A DNA stretch of 64,000 nucleotides from the NCBI GenBank assembly GCA_964618895.1, contig CAZUDO010000103.1, positions 62,001-126,000 on the forward strand, written 5' to 3'. This document shows, piece after piece, positions 22,683 to 31,832 of the stretch; positions within the stretch are counted from its first letter, which is position 1; every line of letters begins with the position of its first letter. Source of the stretch: CAZUDO01 sp964618895 (GTDB taxonomy: Bacteria > Desulfobacterota > Binatia > DP-6). The position numbers and the translations under genes are program-made. Below the pieces are notes generated by a model. The model ran no database searches, had not been told where the DNA came from, and saw only the letters and a list, made by a program, of their open reading frames with translations.

Positions 22683-24023
22683 TCAGCCCTCGTCGTCCGG
22701 GGCCGGCGTGACGAACAGCAGCCCGGCCGGGCGGGCCGGGCCGGTGTCGCCGTGGGGCCAGTGGATGCGGTTGAAGTCGACCCCCACCTCGCCGGTGAAC
22801 TCGTCCTGGAAGGCGGTATCGAGCCGGAGCCGGCCGCTGGCCGGGTCGAGACGCACGATGTACACGCGCCGGTCGCCGTCGCGCGTGTAGCCGGGCACGT
22901 CGACCGTGTAGTCGGATACGGCGACGCGCGTCCCATCGGCGCCCATGGCGAGCGCATGCGGGCCGCCGGCGCGCGGGCGGCTCGCATCGAGCGGGTCGCG
23001 GTCGAGACGCACGGAGGCGACCAGCTTCGGACGCCAGGGGTCGGTCAAGTCGAGCGAGGCGACGCGATTGGCTCCGCCGAGGGCGGTGACGTAGTAACGG
23101 TCGTCCGGGGTGATCGCCGCCCCACCCGGGAAGCTGTCGGCCCCGAAGTCGAACGCCAGCTTGAAGGCGGGCGTCGGCAGGTGTGTGGAGTCGGAGGCGT
23201 ACAGGGCACCGCCCTGATCGGTGTTGACGTAGAGCATCTGCCCCGCATGCGCGAAGCGCGGCACCAGCGGCCCGAGGTTCTCTTCGCCACGCGGACCGGC
23301 ATCCAGGATGACGGTCTTCTGGAACGCGAGGCCGCGCAGGCGCCACAGTCCGACGGAGATGCCGGGCATACGGTCACCGTTGACGGTGCCGGCGTAGCCG
23401 TGGGCGTTGTTGGTGGTGACGAGGCGATCGAGCGCGGGCGCGGCGGCGATGCCGAACGGGGCCAGGATGAGCCAGTGCGCCTTCGCATCGGCCGCCGAAA
23501 TTTCGCGCACGAACTGGCCGTCCGGGGTGAGCTCGAGCAGGCCCCCCGGCGAGCTGAGCAACTCGCGGGCCTCGCCCCGGTAGCGCGCCGGATCCGCACA
23601 GGCGGCGGCCACGTTGCCGTTCGGCAGGCTGACGTACTCATGCGGCGCCCAGAAGCGGCGCCCGGCCCCGGCCTCGTCGACACGCGCCAGGCGGCCCGTC
23701 ATCGGGTCGCGCAGATCGAAGACGAAGGTGCGGTTGGTGAGTACGCCGCTGGCGAACACCCGCCGGTCGTCGCGCTCGGTCGGGTTGAGCCATTGCGGCT
23801 CGTTGCCGCGCGAGCGCACCGGGTAGGTCTGCAGCACGCTGCCGTACGAGGCCGACGTAGGATCGGCGTCGATCACGGCCAGGAAGTCGGAGTGTTGACG
23901 ATCCGCGTCACCGGCCCACACGATCAGGTAGGGCTCGCCCGAGAACAGCGCCTCGCTCGACCCGCGCACGCCGCAGCCGGCCACCACCAGCACCCACAAC
24001 AACCCCATCGCCCAGCCACGCAT
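22683..24023 (-). CDS. SBP56/methanethiol oxidase-like lipoprotein
   Basis: A 446-residue protein of the selenium-binding-protein (SELENBP1/MtoX) type: YLIVWAGDADRQHSDFLAVI near the N-terminus, then RSRGNEPQWLN, APHEYVSLPNGNVAAAC and a propeller body to DFNRIHWPHGDTG. Bacterial MtoX oxidises methanethiol in the periplasm; here the first residues form a lipoprotein signal, MGLLWVLVVAGC, with lipobox V-A-G-C. The ATG follows GGAGGTGAGT, a near-perfect ribosome site. Whether it oxidises methanethiol is inference; some metal-ligand His positions cannot be checked by eye. Confidence 0.72.
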   Translation of the reverse strand: MRGWAMGLLWVLVVAGCGVRGSSEALFSGEPYLIVWAGDADRQHSDFLAVIDADPTSASYGSVLQTYPVRSRGNEPQWLNPTERDDRRVFASGVLTNRTFVFDLRDPMTGRLARVDEAGAGRRFWAPHEYVSLPNGNVAAACADPARYRGEARELLSSPGGLLELTPDGQFVREISAADAKAHWLILAPFGIAAAPALDRLVTTNNAHGYAGTVNGDRMPGISVGLWRLRGLAFQKTVILDAGPRGEENLGPLVPRFAHAGQMLYVNTDQGGALYASDSTHLPTPAFKLAFDFGADSFPGGAAITPDDRYYVTALGGANRVASLDLTDPWRPKLVASVRLDRDPLDASRPRAGGPHALAMGADGTRVAVSDYTVDVPGYTRDGDRRVYIVRLDPASGRLRLDTAFQDEFTGEVGVDFNRIHWPHGDTGPARPAGLLFVTPAPDDEG

Positions 24024-24126
24024 ACTCACCTCCCCACGCACCCCCGTGGCATTGCTCGCGCTTCTGTACAACCCACCGTCCGGCGTGTCCACCGACGTGC
24101 GCGTGCACGTCGGGGCATCGCCGGGC

Positions 24127-24132
24127 TACAAC
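24127..24132 (+). promoter_or_regulatory. Candidate -10 element (TACAAC) of the MFS gene
   Basis: TACAAC, seven bases before the GTG at 24140, within the block GGGCTACAACG, nearly the same as that in front of the phosphoesterase gene (GGCTACAACG at 7014). No convincing -35 is visible. No Shine-Dalgarno sequence is present. Confidence 0.35.
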
Positions 24133-24139
24133 GCCGGCC

Positions 24140-25309
24140 GTGACCGCCGCGCACCGCCGTCTTCTCACCCTGCTCGGCGTGGCGCTCTTCTTCGAAGGCT
24201 ACGGGCGCTCGCTGGTGACGGTCACGCTGCCGCACATCGGACGCGATCTGGGCGTGCCGGCCGCCACGCTGTCGTACGCGCTCGCGGTGATCGCCGCCGG
24301 CTCCCTCGGCACCCTGGTGCTCGGCCCGTTGGCCGACCGGACCGGGCGGCGCCGGCTGCTCCTCGCCAGCATCGCGCTCTACTCGCTGCTCGGCGCCGCC
24401 ACGGCGTCGGCGCATACGTTGCCCGCGCTCGTCGTCTGGCAGGCGGCGGCGCGCGTGTTCCAGGAGGGAGCGCTCTTCTCGGCCGCGGTCTTGTTGGCCG
24501 AGGAGATGCCGGCGGCGCAACGCGCCGAGGCGCAAGGTATCCTCGGCACCGTCAACGCGTGCGGGTCGGGCACCATGGCGTTCCTGTTCGCCGCCATCGC
24601 GCTGGTGCCCGGCGGATGGCGCGGCCTGTGCCTGCTCACGCTGCTGCCGTTGGTGCTGCTGCCCTTCCTCCGCCGTACCATCCCCGAGACCACCCGCTGG
24701 CTCACGCGCGCGCACGCGCGCAGGGAGGCACCGCCGCGCCTGGCACGCTCGCGACTCGCCGCCGCCTTGGCCGTGGTCTTTCTCGGCATGGCCTACGACG
24801 TGGCCGGCTTCGCCTTCGCGACCTACGTGCCGATGGAACTGTACGGTTGGTCGGCTACGGAGGCCGGCAGCATGGTGGTGGTGGCAGGCGCGATCGGCCT
24901 CCCCGGATGGTGGCTCGGCGGCCGCCTCGCAGACCGGTACGGCCGGCGCGCGAGCGCCGCCCTCTTCCTGCTCGGCCTCGCCGCCGCGGAGGCCGTGTTC
25001 TTCCTCGCCGGCCCGCGCACCCTGTGGCCCGCCTTCGCCGCCATGGTGTTCTGTCAGGGCGGCAAGACGACCGTCCTCCGCGCCTGGTCGACCGAGCTGT
25101 TCCCCACCGCCATCCGCGCCACCACCACCGGCTGGCTCGCCGCCGGCGCGACGGCCGGCGGCATGACCGGCCTCGCCACCGCCGCCGCCCTCGCCCCGTC
25201 CCTGGGCGGCATCGCCCCCGCCCTGGTCGTGGTCGCCAGCTCCGGGGTGGTCGCCGCCGCCCTGGCCTGGTGCGTTCTCCCGGAGACCCGCGCTCTCGAC
25301 CTCGAGTAG
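24140..25309 (+). CDS. Major facilitator superfamily transporter
   Basis: 389 residues with 12 predicted hydrophobic segments. The loop 2-3 signature LGPLADRTGRRRLLLASIAL is in place, and its counterpart in the second half is WLGGRLADRYGRRASAALFL. The cytoplasmic middle loop is short (TTRWLTRAHARREAPPRL). The sequence style (sugar/metabolite:H+ symporter type, with PET-R closing helix 6 and 12) suggests import of an organic acid or sugar, or drug export; substrate not determinable. It is divergent from the SBP56-like gene and convergent with the monooxygenase. Confidence 0.87.
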   Translation: MTAAHRRLLTLLGVALFFEGYGRSLVTVTLPHIGRDLGVPAATLSYALAVIAAGSLGTLVLGPLADRTGRRRLLLASIALYSLLGAATASAHTLPALVVWQAAARVFQEGALFSAAVLLAEEMPAAQRAEAQGILGTVNACGSGTMAFLFAAIALVPGGWRGLCLLTLLPLVLLPFLRRTIPETTRWLTRAHARREAPPRLARSRLAAALAVVFLGMAYDVAGFAFATYVPMELYGWSATEAGSMVVVAGAIGLPGWWLGGRLADRYGRRASAALFLLGLAAAEAVFFLAGPRTLWPAFAAMVFCQGGKTTVLRAWSTELFPTAIRATTTGWLAAGATAGGMTGLATAAALAPSLGGIAPALVVVASSGVVAAALAWCVLPETRALDLE

Positions 25310-25343
25310 GCGTGATCTCCGACGCTCAGTCGGACGTGTCCCG

Positions 25344-27032
25344 CTAGCTGGAAAGCACCTGCCGCACCGCCGCCGCCAGGGCCGCCGACGGATCGTCCGG
25401 CGCACGCGCCACCCGCCAGGCAACGTGCTGGTCCGGACGGACCAACAGCGCGCCGTCCGGACCGATCTCGCACGCCCGCTGCCAGGATCCTTCCGGGTCG
25501 GTGAAATCCCGCGCTGCCACCAGACACCGGATGGTCGCCGGTGCGAGACGCGCGACCGCATCCGTCCACACCTGCCCGCGCGGCCCCGTGAGCAGGGTGA
25601 AGCCGTCCCCGCACAGCAGGTCGAGGATCGATCTCTGCACGCCGTCCTGCGCCACCCACCCGTGTGGCAGCCGTGATCCGGGCCGACTGGTCGGCACGAA
25701 GTCACGCACGGGGTTCACCGGCGTCGGACGCGCGGAGCCGTCCGGCACGACGGCCCCCTCCTCGTACCCGAAGCCGAGCTGCAGTCCGATCATGTCGAAG
25801 TGGTCCTGTTGGTCGGCGATCGTCTGCCGGACGCGCGCCAGCCCCGCCTCGGTCGCCAGCGTCTCGACGAGCTGCGCATGCGACGCGGCCACATCGTCGG
25901 TGATGCCGAGGGCCACGAACGCCGCCAGCATCTTCATGGCGTTCACGACGCTCTGCTCGGCGTTGCACTCCGCCACCGGCCGGCGCTCCCTCTCGTAGGT
26001 GTCGAGCAGCGCCGTGCCGGCCTGGCCGGCCTCGACCCAGGCGAGCTTCCACGCCAGGTTGTGGGCGTCCTGCACGCCCGTGTTGAGGCCGAGCCCCCCG
26101 GACGGCGGAAACCGGTGCGCGCTGTCGCCGACCAGGAACACGCGCCGGTCACGAAAGCGCTCGGCCACCTGCGCCGTCATCGTCCACGGGCTCACGTCGC
26201 AGATCGTCAGGTCGATATCCTCGCGTCCGATGGCGCGCCGCACCATGGTGGCGCATGCCGCCGGGGTGAACGTGGCCAGCGACTCGGTCTCCGGGTCGTA
26301 GCGGTGCATGAAGACCCAGGTGCGGTCGATGTCGTGGGCGACGAAGGTACCCGCGCACTCGGGGTCGACGATCCAATAGAGGATGGCCGGGCGATCACGC
26401 ACGAGCGGGCGCAGGTTCGCCTCGAAGTGGATCATGATGAAGCTCTGCAACCGGTCCGGCCCGACCATCTCGATGCCGAGCGCCCGCCGCACGCGGCTCC
26501 CGGCGCCATCGGCCGCGAGCACGTACCGGCTGCGCACCTCGTAGTCCTCGCCGCCCGCGAGGTCGCGAACCGTCGCGGTCACCCCGGTCGCATCCTGCAC
26601 GAGCGCCTGCCACTCGTGGCGCCAGAAGAGCTCGGCGTGCGGCTCCCGGCGCACCGTGTCCACCAGGATCGGCTCGAGCCGGTGTTGCGACAGGTTGATC
26701 AGCGGCTCCGGCGTCAGCGCCCGCACGTCGTCGCCCTGACGCTCGTACGGCAGCCGCCCGAGCTCCGTCCCTGCGAGGGTCGTCACCCAGGAAACGTACG
26801 CCCCGTCGGCGCGCGGCGTCGCCGCAGCACGGAGTACCTGGGTGTCGATCCCCATGGCGCGGAAGATCTCGAGCGAGCGTGGGTTCACCACGTGCGCCTG
26901 CGGCGCGCGGTGCGACCCGTCGCGGCGGTCGACGACCCGGTTCGCGATGCCCAGCCGGGACAGCAGGATCGAGGCCGTCACGCCCACCGGGCCAGCACCG
27001 ACGACGAGGACGGGTATCTCAACGCGCCGCAT
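25344..27032 (-). CDS. FAD-dependent aromatic-ring monooxygenase (PheA/TfdB/MhpA type)
   Basis: 562 residues of the class A flavoprotein hydroxylases. It has the Rossmann dinucleotide motif VLVVGAGPVGVTASILLSRL at the start, the DG fingerprint YVLAADGAGSRVRRALG, and the FAD ribose-binding GD motif VFLVGDSAHRFPPSGGLGLN followed by TGVQDAHNLAWKLAW. The C-terminal thioredoxin-like domain (about 430-562) is also present. These enzymes hydroxylate phenols or related aromatics with NAD(P)H and O2. It overlaps the upstream membrane-protein gene by 14 bases, and a truncated FAH-family gene lies further upstream, so this looks like a remnant aromatic-degradation cluster. Confidence 0.88.
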   Translation of the reverse strand: MRRVEIPVLVVGAGPVGVTASILLSRLGIANRVVDRRDGSHRAPQAHVVNPRSLEIFRAMGIDTQVLRAAATPRADGAYVSWVTTLAGTELGRLPYERQGDDVRALTPEPLINLSQHRLEPILVDTVRREPHAELFWRHEWQALVQDATGVTATVRDLAGGEDYEVRSRYVLAADGAGSRVRRALGIEMVGPDRLQSFIMIHFEANLRPLVRDRPAILYWIVDPECAGTFVAHDIDRTWVFMHRYDPETESLATFTPAACATMVRRAIGREDIDLTICDVSPWTMTAQVAERFRDRRVFLVGDSAHRFPPSGGLGLNTGVQDAHNLAWKLAWVEAGQAGTALLDTYERERRPVAECNAEQSVVNAMKMLAAFVALGITDDVAASHAQLVETLATEAGLARVRQTIADQQDHFDMIGLQLGFGYEEGAVVPDGSARPTPVNPVRDFVPTSRPGSRLPHGWVAQDGVQRSILDLLCGDGFTLLTGPRGQVWTDAVARLAPATIRCLVAARDFTDPEGSWQRACEIGPDGALLVRPDQHVAWRVARAPDDPSAALAAAVRQVLSS

Positions 27033-27453
27033 GGGCCCGCAGCAGGCCAAGGACCGCGCCCATCATGACCGAGAGCACCATGAAGACGAACACGTTCTCG
27101 TCCCAGCCGAGGATGTGGATGTGCTCGCCGGGCACGGTGATCAAGCCCCCGTAGACCGGCACGAGCGCGTAGGCGACCCAGAACCCGCCCAGGTTGCAGC
27201 ACTGCCAGGCGGCCGACAGCCACAGGTTGCGCACGTCGAAGGGCCGGCGGAACCAGACCAGATACAGGTTTGCGACCCCGGAAAAGAACATGAAGCCGAG
27301 CAGCCACACGAGGTGCACGCGCGCATGGCCGGCCCAGGCGGGGTTGAGTGCGTGGCTCGGGCTGAAGTCCCGGATGATCGGCCCGAAGAACTCGAGCGCG
27401 GTGATCGTGAGCAGTACCTGCACCGCCCGGATGGGCTGCGTTCGCGCGGCCAT
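27019..27453 (-). CDS. Four-TM membrane protein (144 aa)
   Basis: A 144-residue protein with about four hydrophobic helices: VQVLLTITALEFFGPIIRDF, VHLVWLLGFMFFSGVANLYL, CCNLGGFWVAYALVPVYGG and ENVFVFMVLSVMMGAVLGLL. Between helices are polar loops with His and Trp (ITVPGEHIHILGWD). I do not recognise it; small anchor or transport-accessory roles are possible. AGGAGG precedes the ATG at 27451-27453. It is co-transcribed with, and overlaps, the flavin monooxygenase, so it may help substrate entry. Confidence 0.75.
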   Translation of the reverse strand: MAARTQPIRAVQVLLTITALEFFGPIIRDFSPSHALNPAWAGHARVHLVWLLGFMFFSGVANLYLVWFRRPFDVRNLWLSAAWQCCNLGGFWVAYALVPVYGGLITVPGEHIHILGWDENVFVFMVLSVMMGAVLGLLRAHAAR

Positions 27454-27467
27454 GGTTTCCTCCTGCC

Positions 27468-27653
27468 TCAGGGGACGCTCTCGTTGTCGATCACGCCGAG
27501 ACGGTCTACGCGGATCGTCACGCGGTCGCCGGGCTGCAGATAGACCGCCGCGGTCCGCGCCCGGCGGACGTACGCCTCGACCACATGCGCTGTCAACGGC
27601 GTCTGCCACCCACCGCCGAGCCACGCCAGCAGGCCGGCGCCGCGCGTGGTCAA
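27468..27653 (-). pseudogene. Fumarylacetoacetate hydrolase-family C-terminal remnant
   Basis: About 60 codons whose last third reads VYLQPGDRVTIRVDRLGVID and NESVP, the usual C-terminal beta-strand of FAH-family hydrolases/decarboxylases ('LxPGD-x-V-x-VxIxxLGxLxN'). The catalytic metal-binding core (about 200 residues) is absent, and upstream sequence is unrelated. FAH-type enzymes commonly sit beside aromatic monooxygenases, so this is probably what is left of a degradative gene. An intact short peptide cannot be excluded. Confidence 0.5.
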
Positions 27654-27689
27654 GCAAACGCCAACGGAGCCACACAGATTGCAGGAGCC

Positions 27690-27707
27690 TGACCGCGAAA
27701 GCGGTCA
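27690..27707. repeat. Hairpin with GAAA tetraloop in the ptsP downstream region
   Basis: TGACCGC-GAAA-GCGGTCA, a seven-base stem with a GNRA tetraloop (plus strand), 80 bases past the ptsP stop. No T-tract. It could terminate ptsP or the remnant transcript; otherwise the 27654-27789 gap shows nothing recognisable. Confidence 0.35.
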
Positions 27708-27789
27708 CGCCAGGCGACGGGGTCCGGGGGCATCGGAGGAGCGCAGCGCGCGCACCGCGCGTGCGAGCACCGCACGGGCCCCCGGGATC

Positions 27790-30207
27790 CTAGTGATATA
27801 TCTCCGTCAGCTCGATGATCCCGAGGCTCTTCATGGCGTCGAACACCTGCCCCTTCACTTCCTTCACGGTCGCCAGGCCGAGCACGTCCCGCGCCAGGGC
27901 GCGCGCCGTCGCGTGCGACACCGAGCGGATGATGCGCTTGATCACCGGGATGAAGAACGGCCCCATCGAGAGGTCGTCGAGGCCGAGGCCGAGCAGCACC
28001 ACCGTGCACATCGGATCCGACGCCATCTCGCCGCACATGCCGACCCACTTGCCGGCTCCGCGGGCGGCCTGCACCACGTCGTGGATGGCGCCCAGCACGG
28101 CGGGGTGGAGCGGTTCGTACAACGACGCGACCTTGCGGTTGTTGCGGTCGACCGCCAGCATGTACTGGATCAAGTCGTTGGTGCCGATCGAGAAGAAGTC
28201 GACCTCGCGGATGAGCTGCGACGCGAGCGCCACCGCGGACGGCACCTCCACCATCATCCCGAGCGGCACCGCGGGCTCGAAGTCCCGTCCCTCGTGGCGC
28301 AGCTCGTCCTTGGCCTCCTCCCACAGCTCCTTCACGCGCCGGATCTCGTCGACGCTGGAGATCATCGGGCACATGACGCGCACGCGTCCGAGCGTGGCGG
28401 CGCGCAGGATGGCACGCAGCTGCACTTTGAAGAGCTCCGGCATCTCGAGCGAGATGCGGATCGAGCGCCAGCCGAGGAACGGGTTCTCCTCGCGCGGCAT
28501 CTGGATGTAACCCGGGTATTTATCCGCGCCCACGTCGAGGGTGCGGATGGTGACCGCCCGGCCCTCCATGCCGCGCACGACGCGCGCGTAGAGCTGATAC
28601 TGCTCCTCCTCGTCGGGGAACTCGCGATAGGTCAAGAACGGGAACTCGGTGCGGTAGAGCCCGATGCCCTCCGCGCCATGGCGGTGGGCGAACAGCAGAT
28701 CGGCGATCAGCCCGATGTTGGCGTACAGGGATACCCGCCGCCCATCCGTGGTCTCGGCGGGCTGCTGCTTCAGGCTCTCCAGCTCGCGGTTGAACGCCCG
28801 GTACTCGCGGTCGAGCCGCTCGTACTCGCGCGCCACGTCGACGGGCGGGTTGACGTAGACGACGCCCGAGTTGCCGTCGACGATCACGTCGTCGTGCTCA
28901 TGGATGTGGTCGGTCAGGTGTTCCGCGCCCACGACGGTCGGGATCTCGAACGACTTGGCCAGGATGGTCGCATGCGAGGTCACGCCGCCGGTCCCCAGCA
29001 CGATGCCGCGCAGGTGCTGGTGCTCGATGAGGGACAGATCGCCGAGCGTGATTTCGTCGGCGATCAGCACGCTGTCCTTGTCGAGCGGCCGCTCGGGCTC
29101 GGCGATGCCGAGCAGGTTGCGCAGCACGCGCAGTCCCACGTCCTTCAGGTCGATCGCCCGGTCGCGGAGGTACCCGTCCGCCATGCGCGCGAACTCGCCG
29201 ACGTACTCCTCGACCACGCGCTTGAGCGCCGCCTCGGCAACCGTGCCTTGCGCGATGGCGGCCTCGACCCGCGCCAGGAACGTCTTGTCTTCGAGCATCA
29301 AGCGGTGCGTATCGATGATGGCCACGTCGAACTCGGGCAGGCGGGTCGTGAGCCGGTCCTTCAGGCGCTCGAGCTCGGTCACGGACTCCGTGATCGCGCG
29401 CCGGAAGCGCCGCCGCTCGCCGGCCGGGTCGTCGGCACGCGCATCTTCGATCAGCGCGAAGCTGGCCGACGGCTGCAGGAGATGCGCCTCGCCGCGTCCG
29501 AACCCGGGCGCCGCCGGCAGGCCCGTCAACCGCGCCCGCAAGGGTCCGCGGGTGCCACGCGTCGTCCGGTCGGTCGTCTTCTCGTACGCTTGCAGGCGCT
29601 TGATGGCGCTCACCATCCGGCGGCGATACTCGCGGCGTTCCTTCTCCTTGCTCTTCAGGTCCTCGAGCAGCCGCGCCTGCACGATGATGCTGCCCACCTG
29701 CGTGGCGATGGTGCGCAGGAGGCGGACCTCGTTGCGCGAGAACTGCCGGCGGCGGAGCGTCTGCACCACCAGCACGCCGATCGGCGTACCGCGCTCGACC
29801 ACCGGGATGCCGAGGAACGAGTGGTACTTCTCCTCGCCCGTCTCGGGGAAGAACTTGTACCGCGGGTGGGCGATCGCGTCGACGGCCATCACCGGCTCGA
29901 GCTTCTCGATGACCATGCCGGTGAGGCCTTCTTCGACGCTCATGGTGACCTTGCCGACGGCGCTGTGCTCGAGGCCCGTGGTGGCCCACAGGGTGAGGCG
30001 CTGCGCGCGCGGGTCGAGCAGGTAGAGCGAGCACACGTCGGTCGACGCCCGTTCGGCCACCACCTCGACGATGCGCTGCATCGTCTCCTGCAGGTCCTCG
30101 GAACGCGCGATGATCGCGCTGATGTCCTCGAGCACCTTGAAGCCGGGACTGCGCCGGGTCTTCGTGCCGCGCCGGGCCGCGGCCGACTTGCGCGTCTCGG
30201 CGTCCAT
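27790..30207 (-). CDS. ptsP: Phosphoenolpyruvate-protein phosphotransferase PtsP (EI-Ntr)
   Basis: 805 residues: GAF domain (about 20-190; ISAIIARSEDLQETMQRIVE), then the EI phosphotransferase domains with the active-site His in GGVTSHATILAKSFEIPTVV (near residue 412), and the PEP-binding barrel with AEGIGLYRTEFPFL, GMMVEVPSAVAL and DFFSIGTNDLIQYMLAVDRN. EI-Ntr passes phosphate from PEP to NPr and EIIA-Ntr, regulating nitrogen, K+ and stress functions. No HPr, NPr or EIIA gene is in the window. Length matches the family. Confidence 0.94.
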   Translation of the reverse strand: MDAETRKSAAARRGTKTRRSPGFKVLEDISAIIARSEDLQETMQRIVEVVAERASTDVCSLYLLDPRAQRLTLWATTGLEHSAVGKVTMSVEEGLTGMVIEKLEPVMAVDAIAHPRYKFFPETGEEKYHSFLGIPVVERGTPIGVLVVQTLRRRQFSRNEVRLLRTIATQVGSIIVQARLLEDLKSKEKERREYRRRMVSAIKRLQAYEKTTDRTTRGTRGPLRARLTGLPAAPGFGRGEAHLLQPSASFALIEDARADDPAGERRRFRRAITESVTELERLKDRLTTRLPEFDVAIIDTHRLMLEDKTFLARVEAAIAQGTVAEAALKRVVEEYVGEFARMADGYLRDRAIDLKDVGLRVLRNLLGIAEPERPLDKDSVLIADEITLGDLSLIEHQHLRGIVLGTGGVTSHATILAKSFEIPTVVGAEHLTDHIHEHDDVIVDGNSGVVYVNPPVDVAREYERLDREYRAFNRELESLKQQPAETTDGRRVSLYANIGLIADLLFAHRHGAEGIGLYRTEFPFLTYREFPDEEEQYQLYARVVRGMEGRAVTIRTLDVGADKYPGYIQMPREENPFLGWRSIRISLEMPELFKVQLRAILRAATLGRVRVMCPMISSVDEIRRVKELWEEAKDELRHEGRDFEPAVPLGMMVEVPSAVALASQLIREVDFFSIGTNDLIQYMLAVDRNNRKVASLYEPLHPAVLGAIHDVVQAARGAGKWVGMCGEMASDPMCTVVLLGLGLDDLSMGPFFIPVIKRIIRSVSHATARALARDVLGLATVKEVKGQVFDAMKSLGIIELTEIYH

Positions 30208-30257
30208 CGGGTGCGCGATCTTAGCCGGAGCCTTCGCGGCTCACAACGCAGGCCGCA

Positions 30258-31400
30258 TCAGTGCCGACGGGCGTAGAAGGCCGCGATGGCCTCCACGACC
30301 GTGGTCACCTGCGCGTCGGTCAGCTCGGGGTAGATGGGTAGGGCGAGCACCTCGGCGGCGGCGCGCTCGGCCTCGGGAAAGGCGCCCGGCCGGTATCCGA
30401 GATGGGCCAGCGCCGGCTGCAGGTGGAGCGGCACGCCGTAGTACACCTGCGTTCCGACCCCGTGGGCCGTCAAGTGCCCGCGCAGCGCGTCGCGCGCGCG
30501 GGCCCGCACGACGTACTGGTGGAACACGTGCGCCTCGCCGACCGGCGCCGGCAGGACGAGGGGCGCCTCCGGATGCCCCGCCAGCCCACGTTCGGCGAAC
30601 AGCGCGCCGTACCACTCCGCGACCCGCCGCCGGCCCAGGTTCCACGCGTCCAGATGCCCGAGCTTGGCGTGCAATGCCGCCGCTTGCACGGCGTCGAGCC
30701 GGCCGCAGAGCCCGATCGACTCGTGCACATACGGCGCCACCTGCCCTTGGTGCCGCTCCTGGCGGACGCGCGCGGCGAGCGCGGCGTCGCGGGTCAGCAC
30801 CATCCCGCCGTCGCCGATGCCGCCGAGGTTTTTGGTGGGGTAGAACGAGAGGCACGCGGCGCTCCCGAGCCGTCCCACGCCGACCCCGTCCTGGCGCGCG
30901 CCGATCGCCTGCGCCGCATCCTCGAGCAGCCAGCACCCGTGGCGCGCCGCCAGGGCCGCCAGCGCCGGCATCGGTGCCAGGCGCCCGAAGAGGTGCACCG
31001 GGACGAGACCCGCCACCGGGCGATCGGCGTGTGCCAACGCGTCGGCCACGGCGTCGGGGGCGAGATTGAACGTGACCGGGTCGATGTCGACAAACAGCGG
31101 CCGGCCACCGACGCGGACGATGGTGCTGGCGGTGGCGAAGAAGCTGAACGGCGTGGTGACGACCAGGGTTCCGGGACCCACCCCGAGGGCCTGCAGCGCC
31201 ATCGCCAGGGCATCCGTGCCCGACGACACGCCGAGCGCGTGCGGCACGCCGGCGTACGCCGCCGTGGCGGCCTCGAAGCGCTCGAGGTACGGCCCCAGGA
31301 TGTACTGGTGGCTGGCGAGAACCTCGGCAACCGCCGCCCGCACCGCTGCCCCCACGGTCGCGTCCTGCGCTGCCAGGTCGAGGAACGGCACCGTCGTCAT
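30258..31400 (-). CDS. DegT/DnrJ/EryC1-family sugar aminotransferase
   Basis: 380 residues with the fold-type-I PLP features of sugar aminotransferases: SSGTDALAMALQALGVGPGT, LLEDAAQAIGA (Asp to the PLP N1), and the PLP Lys in SFYPTKNLGGIGDGGM. They transfer an amino group to keto-sugar nucleotides for LPS, capsule or antibiotic sugars. The ATG overlaps the upstream zinc-ribbon gene stop as ATGA. No sugar-nucleotide dehydratase is adjacent, so the product is unknown. Confidence 0.92.
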   Translation of the reverse strand: MTTVPFLDLAAQDATVGAAVRAAVAEVLASHQYILGPYLERFEAATAAYAGVPHALGVSSGTDALAMALQALGVGPGTLVVTTPFSFFATASTIVRVGGRPLFVDIDPVTFNLAPDAVADALAHADRPVAGLVPVHLFGRLAPMPALAALAARHGCWLLEDAAQAIGARQDGVGVGRLGSAACLSFYPTKNLGGIGDGGMVLTRDAALAARVRQERHQGQVAPYVHESIGLCGRLDAVQAAALHAKLGHLDAWNLGRRRVAEWYGALFAERGLAGHPEAPLVLPAPVGEAHVFHQYVVRARARDALRGHLTAHGVGTQVYYGVPLHLQPALAHLGYRPGAFPEAERAAAEVLALPIYPELTDAQVTTVVEAIAAFYARRH

Positions 31401-31690
31401 GCCGGCTCCTCGCGGTCACCAAACGTCTCCCACAACCGCTGCGCCGCCGGGGTGGCGAAGCACGCCGGGCAGCACACCACCTCGACCGCACGCACGAGGC
31501 GCCGGCACGTGAGCGTCTCGTCCATGCCGTAGTGGATCGTCGACTCCGCCGTGGGGCCGGTGTGCAGGGCGTAGTGGCCGACCGTGTATCCCGTTCGCGT
31601 GTGGCGCGTTCCCTCGACGACGGCACCACACCGGGCGCAGCGAAGCACGGTCGGCCCTCCGCCGTCGGGTCGGGGTCCCGGCTGCGGCAT
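31397..31690 (-). CDS. Small putative zinc-ribbon protein (97 aa)
   Basis: 97 residues with two CxxC knuckles: LRCARCGAVVEGTRHTR near the start and VVCCPACFATPAAQ near the end, separated by about 50 residues with several His (GYTVGHYALHTGP). This is consistent with a structural Zn site. Function unknown. Coupled by ATGA to the downstream aminotransferase. Start chosen at ATG 31688-31690 because upstream codons are in the intergenic tandem repeat. Confidence 0.65.
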   Translation of the reverse strand: MPQPGPRPDGGGPTVLRCARCGAVVEGTRHTRTGYTVGHYALHTGPTAESTIHYGMDETLTCRRLVRAVEVVCCPACFATPAAQRLWETFGDREEPA

Positions 31691-31730
31691 CGGCGTCAGC
31701 TGTAGGGAGAAATCCCGGCGGGAGTCAACC

Positions 31731-31769
31731 GGCGCCGGCCCCCGGTGCCGGCCCCCGGTGCCGGCCCCC
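31731..31769. repeat. Three tandem copies of a 13-base GC-rich repeat
   Basis: The unit GGTGCCGGCCCCC occurs three times head to tail (the first with one change, GGC for GGT), in the gap between the zinc-ribbon gene and the PBP1A promoter. Copy-number slippage here could change promoter spacing for either divergent gene. Confidence 0.75.
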
Positions 31770-31790
31770 CGGTGGAGCCGGCGGCACTCT

Positions 31791-31819
31791 TTGCGTCCCA
31801 CAAGCCGACTCGGTAACGT
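31791..31819 (+). promoter_or_regulatory. Candidate promoter of the PBP1A gene
   Basis: TTGCGT (31791-31796), 17-base spacer, TAACGT (31814-31819), 13 bases to the ATG at 31833. Predicted leader about six bases, too short for a ribosome site. Confidence 0.5.
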
Positions 31820-31832
31820 GACCGGGCACACG

